The notes under the pieces: model-generated
Database searches by the model: none
What the model was told of the DNA's origin: nothing
What the model saw: the letters and a program-made list of their open reading frames with translations, nothing else
Made by a program: the position numbers and the translations under genes
Part shown: positions 48,256-59,646 of the stretch, one piece after another
How positions within the stretch are numbered: the stretch's first letter is position 1
How the letters are laid out: each line of letters opens with the position of its first letter
Assembly: GCA_902729315.2 (NCBI GenBank)
Contig: LR746264.1
Location: 8,153,878-8,217,877 of the forward strand
Direction: 5' to 3'
DNA from: Spirodela intermedia
Lineage: Eukaryota > Streptophyta > Magnoliopsida > Alismatales > Araceae
DNA: 64,000 nucleotides

Positions 48256-50085
48256 TCCGAGAGGGGACTAATTAATTAAGTAGCTAAGATAAAATTTTAT
48301 ATTATATATTAAAATTTTAAATAACTAAAAAATAAATCATAAAAAGGAAATTAGATTAATAGATATCAAACTTCAATTATAAAAAAAATCATCAGATTAA
48401 TACAGCCAAATGTATAATCATAAAAATATTTGAAAAAGCTGAAACATTAAAAATGGTGGCCTTAAAAAATATTTAAATCGATGAATTAAAATTTTAAAAT
48501 AAAATTCATAATTTCATATAAATTATTCTCTATTAAAATTGAGAAATATATTTGCTAATGATATCTAGTAAGTAGTGACGCATTCTCTGTAGTTTCAAAT
48601 GACGTAATGTTGAAAAGAAGAAGATTCCTATAAATATCTTTGGCCCGAAAGACCGATTTTGAGAAGGTTTCCATGGACCTGTGGCGAATGGTAAAAACAC
48701 GAGGGAAATATCCGCATGGATACTAGTTTACGGGTATAGATGACTAATGAACCCCCGTACAAATATCTCTCACATTTTTAATAAATTTCATACCAGTGTT
48801 TTGCACTTACGAGGAAGGATTGATCAGCACGTTGGAGAAGGACGTCTATAAATTACATTCGTTCTAATTTTATCCTTTGCACATTGGATCAAGGTTAAAA
48901 TAAATTTGCAACATGCCAATAATCTTCACAATAATATTCTGATCCGAACGATCTCCTAATTTTCACGTTGCAATGAATCCCGCTACAGCGGCGTGCCAGT
49001 CAGAAACAACATGTGGATCCACCGGGGAAGCCCTCTTTATATCTATCCCCTTCGCGGAATCCAGCGTTTACTACTTATTTACCTTCGGCGGCGGCGCGAA
49101 GGACGATCTCGTCAGTTTGCGGGAACCGTGTGAGGAGGGTTGGTGGCGGGTTCGTTGTCCGTTTGAACCGGAAATCCTGACACTACTATCCGTCGGGGAC
49201 AAACTGTCGTCATCGGTGAGGGAAGGCTACAGGTAGTTGCGCCAGGGAGATATTTCTTCCCCGTGCCCAGTAAAGAGGGAGGGAGAGGAAGCTCCATGGA
49301 GAAGTTGCACCGATAAAAAAATAAAAAATCCACCTTCCACAGACGGGACCTGCCGTAAACAACGGCAGCCTATTGTCTTCCTCCGGGCCATCTTCCGGGT
49401 TTAGTAGTTGCTTTCACGTGAATTCATCATGGTTGAGTTTCCATATTTAGGATATCAAATTAAATTCATAGGTTCAATCTTGTCACAAAGGCACGTGATC
49501 ATTACAATTTTTATTTATTTTATCTCCCCTCATATTATATTCATTTTTAGTAAATACTTAGGAATAGGTACATTTTATAACATAACTAATATTCTGTGAA
49601 ATAGTATCTTTTTGTCTTATCATTACCTTTTTAATGATAATTTATTTTGATATCAAATATGAAAATTCATTGTCTTCATTGGAGAGATGAGCCGCTACAG
49701 AAATAACCCCCTTCAAAAGGGAAGAAAAAAGGAAGAGAGCTATAGAAAGAAGGAAGAGAGAGTGATTGAATTTTCCAACAACTGCCAACAACAAGAGGGA
49801 TTTCTCAAGTATGCATTTCTGAGAAGTATAGAGTTCTGTACCCTATAAATAAAGAAAAAATTGGGCACCTGAAAATGACCATATTAGTTGAGAAAATGGA
49901 GGCAGGCCTACAAGTCCACAAGCCCACTTGCATGCCTCCATGTGACTAGTTGTCACTGATGCAAGCTTGTCATTGTATTTAAATGTCTTTTATCTAATAA
50001 TATTTATAACTAAGACTTAATAAAATATTAGTATAGATGTAAGTCTCAAATCTAACATAAAGAGATTGATTAATGTGTCGTGAAA
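48256..50085. other. unassigned intergenic DNA
   Basis: 48256-48960 is AT-rich. 48970-49400 is GC-richer and contains an 87-codon frame (48973-49236) without a recognisable domain, start context or homologue, so it is not called as a gene. 49400-50085 is AT-rich again. Confidence 0.4.
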
Positions 50086-50089
50086 AATT

Positions 50090-50345
50090 AAAGGTGAAGT
50101 GAAAAGAATAAAAAAAGGGAAGAAGAGAAAGGAAAGAGGAAAAGATAAAAAGAGAAAAATCTCACCTGAGATAGAGAGAGAGAAAGGTCTCACAAGAGAG
50201 AGGGAGAGAGATCTAGAGATCTCACAAGAGATAGAAAAAGAAGAAGAAATCTTTTGAGAGAGGGAGAGAGAGGGAGAGATTTCACAAGAGACAAAGAGAG
50301 AAAAAGAGGTCTCACGAGAAAAAAATAAAGAGAAATAAGATAATA
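50090..50345. repeat. degenerate purine-rich tandem repeat
   Basis: Repeated phrase 'tctcacaagagagagggagag' with variants about every 40-60 bp. The minus-strand frame is a low-complexity Ser/Leu/Phe artefact. Confidence 0.75.
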
Positions 50346-50704
50346 ATAAAGAAAAAGAGAAACACAATTAATTTATTTTTACAATGATCATGATTCTAAA
50401 ATAAATATGTACTCAAGAATTCACACACATGACATGACGTTAGTCATGAATGTCTTCACCTTGTTTTAACAATTCAACGATCATTAAGTAACTTTTAATC
50501 TTGTTGATTTTGTATCTAAAAATAGAAAAATATTCATTATCGTAAAATATTATGATGGGATCACCAAATTCAATGAAAAATCTTTCACTCAAGAAAGTAA
50601 ATTTAAGTCAATGTAAGAATCAAGGTTCTTCCACCTCGAAGAGTTCTAAGTCAATCGACACCTTCCTCCTCTATTAGATCCAACATAGAATATTGGATCT
50701 AAGA

Positions 50705-50800
50705 CCAATGGGTCTCTACCAACAAGAAGAGGATCTATCCACAAGGAATGACCTAACAACAAGAAGAGGATCTATCCACAAAGGATGGCCTAACAACAAG
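50705..50800. repeat. tandem duplication, 37-bp unit
   Basis: 'caacaagaagaggatctatc' occurs twice 37 bp apart, with a partial third copy. Confidence 0.75.
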
Positions 50801-51049
50801 AAGAAGAAGAATGGGAAGAAGATGCCTTGTCATCCTCACGTCAGTCCTCTACTTAAATGGGGTGTCATTTCAACCAAGAGGTGCCACATGAAAGAGGGTG
50901 TCTCCTTCACCCCTTCCTTCTCACTCTCTCACTATTTCATGGAAACCACCGCTCTCCCATTCCCCTCTATAAATGTTAAGACTCGTATTATATTTGACAC
51001 AGTGATTTTACAAAATTAATTAAGAAGTTTATCTTACCTTATTGGATTA

Positions 51050-51180
51050 GAAGGTCGTCCCTTTCTCCATCTCGCCCCTTGGACTGGGGGTTCCTCCCCT
51101 CCTTTCATCACCTCTTAGACTAGGGGCTTCCTCTCTTCTTCTTGCCCTCTTGGATTAGGGGGACCTCCATCTCTTCCTCT
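51050..51180. repeat. imperfect tandem repeat, about 44-bp unit, three copies
   Basis: 'ttggactgggggttcctccc', 'ttagactaggggcttcctct' and 'ttggattagggggacctcca' follow each other at regular distance. Confidence 0.65.
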
Positions 51181-51193
51181 TCATGTCATCCTC

Positions 51194-51631
51194 GCCATCT
51201 GCCCTGCCACTGCCATTTCACCTCCTTGCCATCTGCCCCGTCACCGCCATTCCACCTCCTTGCCGTCTGCCCCGCCGCGCCACTCCCCTTCTCGACAGCC
51301 ACCCTATTGCCATCGTCCCGACTCCTCGCCATTCACCCCGACGCTCCCATTCCTCTTCCTCCTCATCCGCCCTGTCATCGACCATTCCATCCTTGCCATC
51401 TGCCTCATCACCACCACTCCCCTTCTTGCCAACTACCTCGTCGCTGTTTTCCTGCCTCCTTGCTGTCCTCCCTGTCGTCGTCGTCCCACCTCCTCACTGT
51501 CCGCCCCATCGCCATCGTCTCGCCTCCTCGCCGTCCACCCCATCGTTGCTGTTTCTCTTCCTCGCCATCTGCTCCGTCGTCATCACTCCACCTCCTTGCT
51601 ATCCACTCCGTTGTCGCCATTTCATCTCCTC
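51194..51631. repeat. 34-bp minisatellite, about 13 units
   Basis: Unit 'gccatctgccccgtcaccgc' plus 'cattccacctcctt'. Starts seen at 51194, 51228, 51262, 51294, 51328 and later at 51598 and 51632, nearly all 34 bp apart. Units vary by substitutions. Because 34 is not a multiple of 3 and the unit lacks stop triplets in all frames, three long overlapping plus-strand frames arise. They are artefacts of the repeat. Confidence 0.88.
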
Positions 51632-52556
51632 GCCATGGCAAACCCTCTCTTTTCTCTCCGCTGTTGTCGCCACAAAACCCCTCTTTTCCCTCTCTCCTGA
51701 TGACACTCTCATTCTGCCACCTTTTTCTCCCTCCGCCCCTTTAATTAATATTGAATTATTCACCCACATTTTCCTCACCACGAGAATGCCCGTTCTCTCT
51801 CTCTCCACCGTCACCACATACCCTATTTTCTCTCTCTCGTCGACGCCCTCTTATTCTGCCTTTTTTTCTCTCCCCATCTTTTCTTTATTCTCATCATTAT
51901 TTTATCTTATTCTTTCAATCCTCTTATTCTTCCTACTAGACCTCATTTACGCATTCTCCCTCTTATATTTTTAATTATATAAATACTTCATGGACCTTAC
52001 CTACCAAACCCAAATTGCATGTTCCCTTCGAATTATCACCCATTAGAAAATCTCCAACAAGGCTTGTGAATCTCAAGGCACTAGAATCATATGGGGAGAG
52101 AAAGGAAGAGTTGATCACTTGTTGGAGACTTTGAGTGCAGTCGGGAGAGGAAGGAATAAGCTCGTCAATTGTTGAGGAAAATGATCACGTGAAAGGAGGG
52201 AAGAAATGAGTTTCATATTTACAATTGCCATCATAATTTTAATGATAATTGATAATATCAATTTTATCAAATAATTATCAATTATTATCTTTATATCCTC
52301 GATGGTGGTATGTACAACTTAAGTTTCTAATATTATGGTGTTTCGTATATCACTAGATCAAATGTACTTAGTCACATTGCGCATTGAGCAATGCAAGATT
52401 AACCTACCATGAGCCGCTATTGACTGAGAACTTAAGTCCTTGGTACCGTGACACTTTCCTCACCATTGGATCATCATTTATAGTTATGTGTGTGCTAAAC
52501 GGCATTATACTTGTGAACCACTTATGGATTACTTTATGCATTGAGTATTATGATAG
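51632..52556. other. pyrimidine-rich, then AT-rich unassigned DNA
   Basis: No recognised domain. 51632-51970 stays open in the plus strand only because it is C/T-rich. Confidence 0.4.
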
Positions 52557-52561
52557 TTCGT

Positions 52562-54195
52562 TGATAAGTTTTCATTATCATGAGTTAATAATTAGTAAAT
52601 AATATAGTTTTAGCCTTAACTCATGATAAATAGACTTATATTTGTGTTAAAGTATGATTTGTGGTTTTCAGTTGATTAACGTGAATTTTTGGGTAATTAT
52701 GTGATTTTATACGATTTTTACAATCTTACTTTTGAGATAAATGAAGAACAAGAAATAAAAATAAAAATATTACAAAATGGGGGGACCCGCCGGCCAGCCA
52801 AGCCCGCAAGCGAGTTGGAAGTGTAGTCGGGGACTAGCCGCAAGCAGGGGCTCGAGCGGCTTAAGCTTGGACCGATAGGGGCACGTGTTCGCCACTCGCC
52901 TTCCACGTCACCGGTGGCCAGCCGGCTGTGAGGCAAGGAGTGGTCGTACACACGAGAGAAGGGACTTTGCTTACAAAGCTAACATTACTATATATTCGCC
53001 TGAAAAATCGGCGCACAACCAATGTGGGACTAAACCCGCGTCACACCTTCTTCAGAAGGGGCGGACAACCGGCGCGGGTTCGAATCCTCCTAGAGTCAAA
53101 TTCATATATTTTTATTTGATTATCGCGACTTTCCTGCAGATCGCCGGTGAAGGATTAAGCAACCAGAATCGCTGGATCATCGGCGGAAATCTCGTCAACG
53201 CGATTCGCGGAGCATTGCTACTAAAATTGCTAAACGATTCGCGATAAAAGGATCGCAAATCCATCGAGTAAATCATCTCCAATTGATCAACGAACAAGTC
53301 GTCGTCGGGAAGAGGACGATCCGTCGGGAGACGAGTCGCCACCTCCTAAGAGCGTATCAGATGCGATGAAGAGCCTCCTCTTGCTGCACAGACATGAGGA
53401 TGAAGCTCCCTGACACGCGCCCCACCTCCATCCAGCTCCTCTCCGTCGGGTGACAGTCGCCGGAGAGCCGCAAAGTCGCCGTTTTTCCGCTCCGCTGGGT
53501 GACAGCCGCCGGAGACGATTCGACGACCCACTTCATTGATCTCTAGACTTCGCGAGAAGATCTAGAGATTGCCCACGTCGTCTTTGTCCAAAGAGAGCCT
53601 TTGAGGCTGTGGACACTGCACAACGATCCTCCCAAACGCTCAGGATTCCGGTGCATCGCCGACGCATCGCCGTCGCGACGTCGTAACTCTGTTTTCCTGC
53701 TTTCAATTTACTTTACGCTTTATTTAGTGATAATTTTTGTATTTTTAAGTTACCAAAATATACTTTGTTCAATTACGATTCTTCCGGCTTTCACAGATCT
53801 TAATTTGATTAATTAAATCGTCTGTAATCGCTTACGCAAGAATCGTCGGGCGGAACTCTGTTTCCGCCCGATTCGCGTTCGCCGGGCGCTGACATCATCC
53901 CGACTTCCGCATCCTTATTTCCTTTTTTTGTGAATTTTAAATATATTTCCTTTTTATTTCCTAGTATAAAATTTATAAAAAATCATATTCATTGAGAAAA
54001 TTTTTGAATAATTACCAGATATTATATTACATCCCTGTGATCGACCTGGAAAATTACTGCTATTTTTGGAAGTTTTATTGAATTATAATTGATATATTTA
54101 TTTAGAAATACTTCTAAATATCCGAAAATTCATATTTTCTAGTTTTATAAATTTTAGATTTGCGTGATTTAATATACAACGACTGAGTCACATCA
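52562..54195 (+). mobile_element. solo Athila-type LTR
   Basis: 1634 bp, TGATAAG...CACATCA, flanked by perfect 5-bp TSDs 'ttcgt' (52557-52561 and 54196-54200). CG-rich and very similar to the copy at 31236, so relatively young. Contains the 'cgcgggttcgaatcctcc' motif. Confidence 0.93.
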
Positions 54196-54200
54196 TTCGT

Positions 54201-54859
54201 CAATCGTGGGATGTACTTTATTTGATAACATGACCCACTAAGTGTCACTAGATCACACTATACTCTAGACCATTGCCCTAAAATGAATGAAATTTAATTC
54301 CATGTCGAAAGTTTTGTATCAATTAAACTAAATATATATCAAAGTGATGCTCTCTCAACATAGATCTTTTCTTCTAAAATAAAATAATATTCAAGACCAT
54401 CTTGAGAGAAGGTAAAAAGTGGTTCACCCTTACACGCACGTGTATGATGCTCCTTGCTCCACAATTGATTGGCCACTAGAATGTGGCACAGGAGTGATGC
54501 ACACATGTGCAAAGTGAGTCCTTCGCCACTTGAGCCCAGCTCATGGCTTTCTTAGCTAGGGTCTATCCACTTAAGTGTAGTGCCGCTATAGCTCAATTGT
54601 CAAGTGCTGGTTTGCTAGTAGGCTACAATATTTTTATATTTTATTCTAATATTTTTCTAATAATAGAAAATTACACTAAGTATTTTAACTTCATCTTCTA
54701 AAATTAATAATATATTCATATATTTATTCTTCAAGTTAACACAAAAAATGAAATAATTAAATTAATTAAAACATAAAAATCTCATGTTGATGCCAATAAA
54801 ATCTACTTTTTGGCAAACATCTAAGTTCTATTTGGAATCGTCATTCATCCATGTTGTAA
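54201..54859 (-). repeat. Athila LTR fragment (about 54430-54590) within unassigned DNA
   Basis: 'ctccttgctccacaattgattggccact' and the following 'gtgatgcacacatgtgc' match the minus strand of the LTR middle. The rest of the stretch is unassigned. Confidence 0.55.
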
Positions 54860-55800
54860 GTGCTCCACCTACTTCAAGGTACCTATAATAGTCCAAATAA
54901 TATTTAAACTTCTCCAACATGATGATTTTTAACAACATATTTGTGACATTCTCCTCTATGTGAACTCTTTGTATAAAGATCTCCTCAAAATTTAGTAACT
55001 CATGGTTCTTATGATAGTCTATATCAATGTACTTTGATTGTGAACATTAGATCTGATTCTTTGTCAAAGAAATAATATTTTAATTATTATAAAGTATAGG
55101 AATTACCCTATCAAATCCTAAGTTCATTTATCAATCCTTTCAACCACAATGCTTATTTAACTATATTTGTAACTGCCGTACTATATTTTACCTTGGTTGT
55201 GGATAGTGCGATAATAGACCATGATGTTGACTTCCAACACATAGATCTTAGATGATCTAAATCATATGTAAATTTAGAATTAACAAAATCATTTGTTAAA
55301 AGATAACTTTGTCTATCAATGAAAATTATAAAATATTTAGAACCCTTTTGACATTGAATAATCTACTTCACTACACTCTAATGCCCATTCTCCAAATTAC
55401 TTATAAACCTATTCAAAAGTGCAATGACAAGAGTAATACCTGGCCTTATACAAATTATAGCATATATGAGAGAACTTATGGCACTAACATAAGGAATAAT
55501 TTAAATTTCAATAATGTGTAGCTTAGACAATTTGAAATGCATCATCATAAGAGTTCTTACTATTTTAACAACTTGTAAGATAAACAAATCAATCATTTTG
55601 ACAAGATAGTTCCTCTACCTCAACCACAATTGACCTCTTACTTGGTCCCTATAAATCTCCATTCTAATAATCTTTTTTGCTGCACTAAGATTCTTTTTGT
55701 CAAATTTCTTGTTGAATAGTGACTTTAACCATGTAACCTGATGTAAATTCTTAGCAACAATTAGTACATCATTTGTGTAGAGTGTGAAAATAATATGAAA
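54860..55800 (-). pseudogene. copia RT/RNase H remnant
   Basis: Minus-strand phrases in order: 'NLHQVTWLKSLFNKKFDKKN' (about 55690-55760, just after the RT catalytic motif), 'KKIIRMEIYRDQV' (about 55640), then 'HIEENVTNMLLKIIMLEKF' (about 54900-54960, end of RNase H). Many stops. No LTRs found. Confidence 0.7.
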
Positions 55801-55804
55801 ACTG

Positions 55805-56235
55805 ATATGAATAAGTCATTGTATATTAAATCGTATCAATAAATTTCTAAAGCTTAAAAAACCTAATTTTTGAAATTTTAGAAGTAATTTTATGAGAATA
55901 TATTAATTTTTATTTGAATAAAAGCTTCAAAATAATGAAAATTTTCAAAAACCGATCACATAAATATATAATAATATCAGGTAACGTTTCACTTTTTTTT
56001 TTTTGAAAGAATATGATTTTTTATAATTTTAAACTAAACCATCGTAATAAAATCTTTTTTCAAATTAGAGAAGTAAAATTCGGGCGTCAGCATCCCAACT
56101 TGATAAAATCGAGATATGCCAAATAAATCATAATGAACTAAAGAAGAGTTTCAAACTTTAATTCAAACAAACTATCATTAATTTAGAGATTAAAATAGTT
56201 TAAAACAATGAAAATATAGTTCCAATCGTTGCAAC
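55805..56235 (-). repeat. old Athila-type LTR fragment (terminal part)
   Basis: 'gaataagtcattgtatattaaatcgt' and following 'tataataatatcaggtaac' follow the LTR terminus in reverse, strongly diverged. It ends just before the P450 pseudogene's 5' flank. Confidence 0.6.
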
Positions 56236-56382
56236 GGGGATCACCGGAATTAGCTCCAACTAAACAACAAAACAAAGTACACTGCACAGTCGTCTGCCCA
56301 TACCTTGTCGTTGTCGGCAATAAAGTTTCATTGGATTTTCCACGAAAAAATGTTATAGAAAGCAAAAATCAGGAGAATTTAA

Positions 56383-58018
56383 ATGAATGGGTCGACTTCC
56401 TCCGCCATTCAACCACAGAAACAAAAGATGCTAACTGCGGATCAAATCCTCTCGGGCATTCTCCTCTGCTTCCTTGCCGCTCCTCTCCTTCTCCTCCAGT
56501 CCCTGGGAGGGAAGCCGAAGCTCAACTTGCCTCCAGGCCCCCTGGGCTACCTATCATCAGCAATCTCCTTCAGCTCGGAAAGATTCCTCACCGTTCCCTC
56601 CTCCGCCTGGCCAAGAAGTATGGGCCTCTCATGTACCTGAAGCTCGGCAGCGTCCCAACCCTCGTTGTCTCCGACGCCGACATGGCCGAGGAGATCTATA
56701 GATTGCACGATTCGGTCTTCTGCAGCCGGCCCACCAGCGCCGTCGGCAAGCGTCTCTCATACGGGGGCCACGGCGTTGCCTTCGCCTCCTACGGCGAGGG
56801 CTGGCGCCAGCTCCCCAAGATCAGTATGCTCGAGCTGTATACCACGAAGCTGATCCAATCCTTGAGGGCCATCTGAGAGGAAGAGGTTCGCGTCCTCGTC
56901 AAGACCATCGCCGAGACCTCGGCCGCGGGACAGCCCCCCAACATCAGCGATATGGCCCTCTGCCTCATCAACAACATTATCTGCCGGCAAGCTTTCGGCA
57001 GGCGCTGTTCGAAGGACGGCGAGTGCCGGAGGAGCAGGTTCCAGGACCAGCTGAGGGAGTCTTCCAAGCTCCTGGGTCCGTTCTGTCCCTCCCACTTTTT
57101 CCCCTCGGTGGGATGGCTCGACTGGCTCACCGGCTTCCACGGTCAACTCGAGAAGGCTTTCACTTTTTTGGACAACCTCCTAGAGGAAGAGATCGAGGAC
57201 CACCTGAAGCGCGACAACGAAGACGACAGAGACTTCATGAGCGTCCTCCTCCGCCTCCAGAAAGATACCTCCCTCGGGTTTAACCTTACCCGGGAACAAA
57301 TCAAGACTGTCCTCTTGGTATGCTAGTTTTTACAATTAAAGAATCCAAATCTTATAGATATTAATTCGCTCCGTCGGTTAAGCTCACCGATTGTTTGTCT
57401 CGTTTTACAGGAGATCTTCTTGGGGGGGTCAGAAACTACGGCTTCGGTCATTGAGTTCGGAATGCTGGAGCTGGCTTTGAACACGCGGGTGATGAACAAG
57501 GCGAAGGAGGAGGTACGGAGATTTGTAGGGGGAAAGCACATGGTGGGGGAGAGTGACCTTCACAAACTCACCTACCTCAAACTCGTGGTGAAGGAGGTTC
57601 TCCGCCACCGCCCTCCAGGCCCGATTCCGTTTCCCCATCAGAGCATGAAGAACGTAAATGTTCGCGGCTATGATATCCCCGCCAAGACGATGGTGATCGC
57701 CAACATATGGGCTATTATGAGGGACCCCGGGTTCTGGAAGGACCCCGAGGTCTTCTGGCCGGAACGCTTCGAGGACAGCGATCTCCAGTACAAGGGACAT
57801 GACTTCCACTACATACCCTTCTTGTCCGGCCGGAGAATCTGCCCTGGAATGAACCTGGCGGTGACAAGCGTGGAACTCACCCTCGCAAACCTTCTGCACT
57901 GCTTCAACTAGGAGCTCCCCGACGGCATGAAGCCTGAGGATGTCGCCTCGAGCGAGGCTATCGGGCTTCTTTTCCACCTGAAGACCCCTCTCCGCTGAAG
58001 GCGACGCCCGCTTTCTAG
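56383..58018 (+). pseudogene. CYP71-type P450 pseudogene, two exons
   Basis: Paralogue of the intact gene at 59647-61269. Exon 1 is 56383-57317, the intron 57318-57410 (gt...ttttacag) and exon 2 57411-58018. Lesions: a one-base loss near 56545 (after 'NLPPGPLG'), TGA at 56874-56876 replacing Arg before 'EEEVRVLVK', TAG at 57909-57911 replacing Trp in 'CFNWEL', and a one-base loss near 57995. Exon 2 is 608 nt against 609, as expected. Motifs still readable: GGSETT (I-helix), KEVLR, FWPERF and FLSGRRICPG with the heme Cys. All splice sites remain, so the decay is recent. Confidence 0.92.
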
Positions 58019-58560
58019 CACGTTTGTCTTCCACGGTGGTATGTAGTCTCTCTGGAGGGGAAGAAGAACTCGCAATGCATCCAAATATCCATCCCATGTA
58101 TCAATCGTCAACAGAAATCATCGCTAGCATCATGAAAGAAGTATCACCAGTAAAAAGAAAGTAGATGCATTTGTCACTTGCTTCAGCTGTGTTTTGTTGA
58201 CGTAATCAAACTAAAGTAGAAGTCCGTCCGGACTTCTCTTCTTTCTCTTTTATTTTATCGTGGTGACTGGTATTAGGTAGTAAACTAGTCCCGATATTTT
58301 ACTTCAAGCATTTGGGCATTTTCGATGATCAAGTAATTAGTTCAAAATTATGGTCTTTTAGTAGTTTTTAGAAAGCACATTTGATAAAATTAATGATTTC
58401 GTGTGTTGTTAATTATCATTCTAGATTTAAGATCATTACTATTAAACATAGTCATTGAACCAATATTTGAACTCTTGATAGGAAAAAAATATATGTTTAT
58501 AATTAAATATTTCAACTATATTCACATCTTTACTCATGTAAAGATGTGATTTAGAATCGT
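58019..58560. other. intergenic region between convergent P450 copies
   Basis: The GC content falls after 58200 and no gene is recognised. The minus-strand frames over 57429-58111 are shadows of the pseudogene. Confidence 0.45.
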
Positions 58561-58564
58561 ATAA

Positions 58565-58815
58565 TTTGATCTATGATTTCTTCAGTCATATCGGCATTGG
58601 GGGCGATGAGGGTTGAGACGCCGCCGAGCTTCGGGTACATGAGAGGCACATAATTATTTGCCAGGCGGAGGGAGCGGTGGGGGATCTTTCCTAGCTGATG
58701 GAGATTCCCGAGGAAAGGTGATCCAAGAGGGCCAGGAGGCAAGTAGAGCTTTGGTTTCCGTCCAAGGGAACGGAGAAGAAGGAGAGGAACAGCAAGGCAG
58801 CAGAGAAGACCATGA
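58565..58815 (-). pseudogene. P450 N-terminal fragment
   Basis: The minus strand reads 'LPPGPLGSPFLGNLHQLGKI', 'HRSLRLANNYVPLMYPKLGG' and 'NADMTEEI', the first ~80-90 codons of the same subgroup as the gene at 59647. The start region is in another frame. It breaks off at the position where the array copies read 'SHDSVF'. No downstream exon. Confidence 0.85.
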
Positions 58816-59640
58816 TTTAAAATGAAAAACGTATCCGATTTGCATGTGTGAATAAAGTCAGATGGCTATGACAAATAACCCGTGGAAACCAACCTAAAGT
58901 TGAGGGAAAAAATAATGGGGCAGGCTAAAACAATGTTCATTGCGATACGAACGCAAAAAGAACAATCTGAGTATGTCTTGGCCATGAACCAGATAATCTT
59001 GTCAGAGAAAAAATGAGATTAAAGAAAACACGCCAGACTTTTTCCTCTCGGTAATCCGGAAATAGAAAACCACGAAGATACCAGGCCGAATCCCTTTTGT
59101 TGTCTTCCCTTCTCAAGGAAACTTTTTGTATTTCTTCAACTCTTCTTCCGGTTGGAAGCCACCAAGGAGCACTCTTGTTGTCTTCCCTTCTTCAATTCAC
59201 GAACTGGAGGTGACGAGAGAAAGAACCCAACTCATAGGCATGCCACTTCTGTTAGTTCCTGGTCCTCTCCTTTTAACCCGTACCTAGCTTTGCAGGACAG
59301 ATCCCTCAAATGGATCGAGACACAGATTACCCCCAAATGGGCCGTACTGTGGTCTCACTGTCCATCACGGCTCATGTCTCTCTCCTGTCGGTCGGGATGT
59401 GCAATCTCGACAAATATTTTTATTTAGGCTCGATAAAAGGTTTCATGTCATAGTGTAATACGTTCCACGAGAAGTACGAAAAATTGTGTTTTACCTCCGT
59501 TCTCCTGGTGACATTTCTAGCATGAGGCTAATGCTTTTTGTTTATGATTGGTACATGGAATGCAGATATTCATCGTCCTTCCGGCAAGAGAGATTACATA
59601 GCACGGTGGAAGACCAGCAACCAAGGATGCTGAGAAGACC
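58816..59640. other. intergenic DNA with the likely 3' UTR of the next gene
   Basis: No recognised gene. A 91-codon plus-strand frame (59152-59427) has no domain and is not called. About 59450-59646 is the likely 3' UTR of the minus-strand P450 gene. Confidence 0.45.
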
Positions 59641-59646
59641 AACGTG

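Noticed and set aside
48973-49236. 87-codon plus-strand frame in a GC-richer patch
   Set aside because: No recognisable domain, neighbouring exon or conserved context; could be chance.
50017-50367. 116-codon minus-strand frame rich in Ser, Leu and Phe
   Set aside because: Product of the degenerate purine-rich tandem repeat.
51142-51974. Three long overlapping plus-strand frames (up to 263 codons)
   Set aside because: They come from the 34-bp stop-free minisatellite and C/T-rich DNA. The peptide repeats in all frames and no domain is present.
54570-54615. tRNA-like phrase 'gctatagctcaattg'
   Set aside because: Resembles a tRNA D-arm/A-box, but no anticodon arm, T-arm or acceptor pairing follows.
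57429-58097. 222-codon minus-strand frame opposite the P450 pseudogene
   Set aside because: Shadow frame of exon 2, no independent domain.
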